NCBI GenBank assembly: GCA_043756275.1
Contig: JAYURJ010000073.1
Location: 1-15,716, forward strand
DNA: 15,716 nt
Direction: 5' to 3'
Source: UKL13-2 sp043756275
Lineage (GTDB): Bacteria; Pseudomonadota; Gammaproteobacteria; Burkholderiales; Usitatibacteraceae
Part shown: in pieces, positions 13,845 through 15,716 of the stretch
How positions within the stretch are numbered: the stretch's first letter is position 1
Layout: every line of letters starts with the position of its first letter
Program-made: the position numbers and the translations under genes
The notes under the pieces: model-generated
The model's input: only the letters and a program-made list of their open reading frames with translations
Told to the model about the DNA's origin: nothing
The model's database searches: none

Positions 13845-14999
13845 TTATGCGGCTGCAGCAGCAACGTGCTGAAGATACGGACGCAATGCATCGAGCACGC
13901 GTTCACTGTTCTTCACAGCGAGCTCAGCATGAATGGCCGCAAAGCGCGCGCGTAGCGCAGTCGCCGCGTGTGGGTGGCGAATCCAGTTTCCCAACGCGCG
14001 CGCGAGGTTCGCAGGCGTTGCATCATCCTGCAATAATTCCGGAACCAGCCATTCACCGGCGAGAATATTTGGCAGCCCCACATAGGGCAAATAAGCTTTT
14101 CGTTTCATCAGCCGGTAAGTCGTGGGCGACATGCGATAGGCAACCACATGCGGGCAACGCAACAACGCAGCCTCAAGGGTAGCGGTGCCGCTTGCGACCA
14201 ATGCGACATCGGCGGCAGCCAGCGCCAGATTGGCGTGGCCGAACAGAATCTGCACCGGTAAATCCTGCGCCTGCAATTTCCAGCGCGCCTGATCGAATTG
14301 CTCACGCGTCTCGCGCGTCGCCAATGGCACCAGAAAACGCGCTGTTGGAAAGTCTTTGAGCAGGGCTTTTGCGGTTTCGATAAACAGCTCGGCGTGGTAA
14401 TCAAGTTCGGTCTGACGACTGCCCGGCAAGAGGGAGACAATGAGTTCGCCAGGCTTAATGCGCAACTGCGCGCGCGCGTTGTCACGCTGCGGAATCTGCG
14501 GAATGACATCTGCACTCGGGTGTCCAACGAAGGTTGCGGGGATACCGGCTTTCTCATAAATCGCGGGCTCAAACGGAAACACGGTCAGCATATGCGTGAC
14601 AGATTCCTTGATCTTCTTGATGCGCTCGCCGCGCCATGCCCAGATCGAAGGACTCACGTAATGAATGGTGGGAATGCCTGCGCGCTTGAGTGTTTTTTCG
14701 AGACCCAGATTGAAGTCAGGCGCATCAATGCCGATGAAAACTGCCGGACGCTCTTTGAGCAAGCGATCCCGTAACCCACGCCGAATGCCGAGAATTTCGC
14801 GAAAGCTTTTTAGCACCTCGACATAACCACGCACGGCAAGCTTTTCCATCGGGTACCACGAAGTCGCGCCCGCCGATTGCATTTTCGGTCCGGCAATGCC
14901 GACAAATTCCAGTTGTGGATACTCGGCCTTCAATGCCTTGATCAATAGCGAACCTAAAAGATCGCCGGACGCTTCCCCGGCCACGATGCCAATTTTCAT
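13845..14999 (-). CDS. lpxB: lipid-A-disaccharide synthase
   Basis: LpxB, a GT19 glycosyltransferase at the inner face of the inner membrane, joins UDP-2,3-diacylglucosamine and lipid X into the lipid A disaccharide. The 384-residue length is normal. The N-terminal motif is IVAGEASGDLLGS (5-17). Then come VFIGIDAPDFN (88-98), HYVSPSIWAWRGERIKKI (113-130) and FVGHPSADV (157-165). The nucleotide-sugar binding region is SLLPGSRQTEL (189-199), followed by LVASGTATLEAAL (267-279), VAYRMSPTTY and LPYVGLPNILAGEWLVPELL. The tail ends in an Ala run. The start at 14999 lies 16 nt after the lpxA stop; the stop lies 12 nt before rnhB. The three genes appear to form one operon. Confidence 0.97.
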   Translation of the reverse strand: MKIGIVAGEASGDLLGSLLIKALKAEYPQLEFVGIAGPKMQSAGATSWYPMEKLAVRGYVEVLKSFREILGIRRGLRDRLLKERPAVFIGIDAPDFNLGLEKTLKRAGIPTIHYVSPSIWAWRGERIKKIKESVTHMLTVFPFEPAIYEKAGIPATFVGHPSADVIPQIPQRDNARAQLRIKPGELIVSLLPGSRQTELDYHAELFIETAKALLKDFPTARFLVPLATRETREQFDQARWKLQAQDLPVQILFGHANLALAAADVALVASGTATLEAALLRCPHVVAYRMSPTTYRLMKRKAYLPYVGLPNILAGEWLVPELLQDDATPANLARALGNWIRHPHAATALRARFAAIHAELAVKNSERVLDALRPYLQHVAAAAA

Positions 15000-15015
15000 C
15001 TTGATTTTTTCACTG

Positions 15016-15716
15016 CTAGCGGACGATGCCGCGCGTGGAGCCGATCAGGAATTCGGCCAAAATTTTTAGCTCGGGTTTTGAGTCCGCTTCTGCGGCCAGT
15101 TGCGCTTTCGCGTCCGCGAATGGCAGGCGTGCGCGATAAAGCGTTCTATACGCGCCCTTGATATTGGCAATTTGTTCCGGCGAAAAATCGCGCCGCTTTA
15201 ACCCTTCGGCATTGATGCCCACTGCGGAGAGCGGATTTCCGCCAAAGGTCACATACGGCGGCAGATCCATCAACACCACGCTCGACACGCCGCACATGAC
15301 ATGCGCGCCGATTTTCACAAACTGGTGAACACCGGTAAACCCGCCAAGCGTGGCCCAGTCACCGACCTGCACATGGCCCGCCAACTGGGTGCAATTGGCA
15401 ATCGTGGTTTTGTCCCCGATCAGGCAATCATGGGCGATATGGACGTACGCCATCAGCCAGTTATCGTTGCCAATAGTGGTAACGCCACGATCCTGCGCCG
15501 TGCCGCGATTGAAACTGCAGTATTCGCGAATGGTGTTGCGGTCGCCGATGTCGAGCCTCGTTGGCTCGCCTGCGTATTTTTTGTCCTGATTGGCTTCACC
15601 TAGCGAGACAAAATGAAAAATGCGATTGTCCCGGCCAATTTTAGTGTTGCCTGTGATTACGCAATGATGGCCGATGCTGGTGCCGTCACCGATTTCAACG
15701 TTGCCATCGATGACGG
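15016..15716 (-). CDS. lpxA: acyl-[ACP]-UDP-N-acetylglucosamine O-acyltransferase, N-terminus outside window
   Basis: LpxA performs the first step of lipid A synthesis, adding a 3-hydroxyacyl chain to UDP-GlcNAc. The frame is open to the right edge; about 232 residues are visible, so roughly the first 25-30 are missing. An internal ATG at 15453 is not the start, because upstream codons keep giving LpxA sequence: GNVEIGDGTSIGHHCVITG, RIFHFVSLGE, DKKYAGEPTRL and EYCSFNRGTAQD. The left-handed beta-helix hexapeptides are visible throughout. YVHIAHDC contains the catalytic His. The C-terminal helical part ends in STRGIVR, as in the family. The residue matching E. coli Gly173, the acyl-length ruler, is still Gly (in TFGGNP), which favours a long hydroxyacyl donor; that is inference. 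The lpxB start follows 16 nt downstream. Confidence 0.97.
   Translation of the reverse strand, partial: VIDGNVEIGDGTSIGHHCVITGNTKIGRDNRIFHFVSLGEANQDKKYAGEPTRLDIGDRNTIREYCSFNRGTAQDRGVTTIGNDNWLMAYVHIAHDCLIGDKTTIANCTQLAGHVQVGDWATLGGFTGVHQFVKIGAHVMCGVSSVVLMDLPPYVTFGGNPLSAVGINAEGLKRRDFSPEQIANIKGAYRTLYRARLPFADAKAQLAAEADSKPELKILAEFLIGSTRGIVR

Noticed and set aside
1..15716. CRISPR array, tRNA/rRNA, prophage, insertion sequence or toxin-antitoxin pair
   Set aside because: I looked for regularly spaced repeats, tRNA-like folds, and transposase or integrase motifs, and saw none. The only repeats are the palindromic elements and the short tandem repeat listed.

Overview
The window comes from a Gram-negative proteobacterium, most likely a betaproteobacterium (Burkholderiales or Nitrosomonadales type). 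The support is the lipid A gene order lpxA-lpxB-rnhB-SpoU methyltransferase, the ppsR/ppsA pair, a family of exported proteins sitting beside an ECF sigma factor, and a moderately GC-rich sequence. The assignment is inference from gene content; I could not place it to genus.

Layout, left to right. (1) 1-2341, plus strand: a three-gene unit of an exported protein cut by the left edge, an ECF sigma factor, and a single-pass membrane protein overlapping it by 4 nt that is probably its anti-sigma factor. (2) 2342-4028: a minus-strand gene for a fused A+B 3-oxoacid CoA-transferase, bracketed by REP-like palindromes. There is one copy downstream and an inverted pair upstream. (3) 4029-7599, minus strand: ppsA, an ElaA-type acetyltransferase and pyroglutamyl peptidase, tightly spaced as one transcription unit. 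(4) 7740-8564, plus strand: ppsR, divergent from ppsA, encoding the kinase/phosphorylase that controls PpsA. (5) 8802-11095, plus strand: a GDSL/SGNH-lipase autotransporter ending in a strong rho-independent terminator, then a small DUF2007 protein with a zinc ribbon. (6) 11102-15716, minus strand: lpxA (cut by the right edge), lpxB, rnhB, a 276-nt gap holding a 118-bp nested palindromic element, an rRNA/tRNA methyltransferase, a YhhQ/DUF165 queuosine-precursor transporter and a SemiSWEET transporter overlapping it by 4 nt.

Most genes are housekeeping: lipid A synthesis, RNase HII, RNA methylation, gluconeogenic PEP synthesis and its regulator. The accessory parts are the block between the methyltransferase and ppsR (transporters, DUF2007 protein, autotransporter), the CoA-transferase island flanked by repeats, and the sigma/anti-sigma unit. 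I found no CRISPR array, tRNA, rRNA, phage or transposase gene, and no convincing unknown defence or mobile system. The observations most worth following are the two palindromic repeat families, whose arm differences preserve pairing, the coupled YhhQ-SemiSWEET pair, and the sigma unit with its exported partner.
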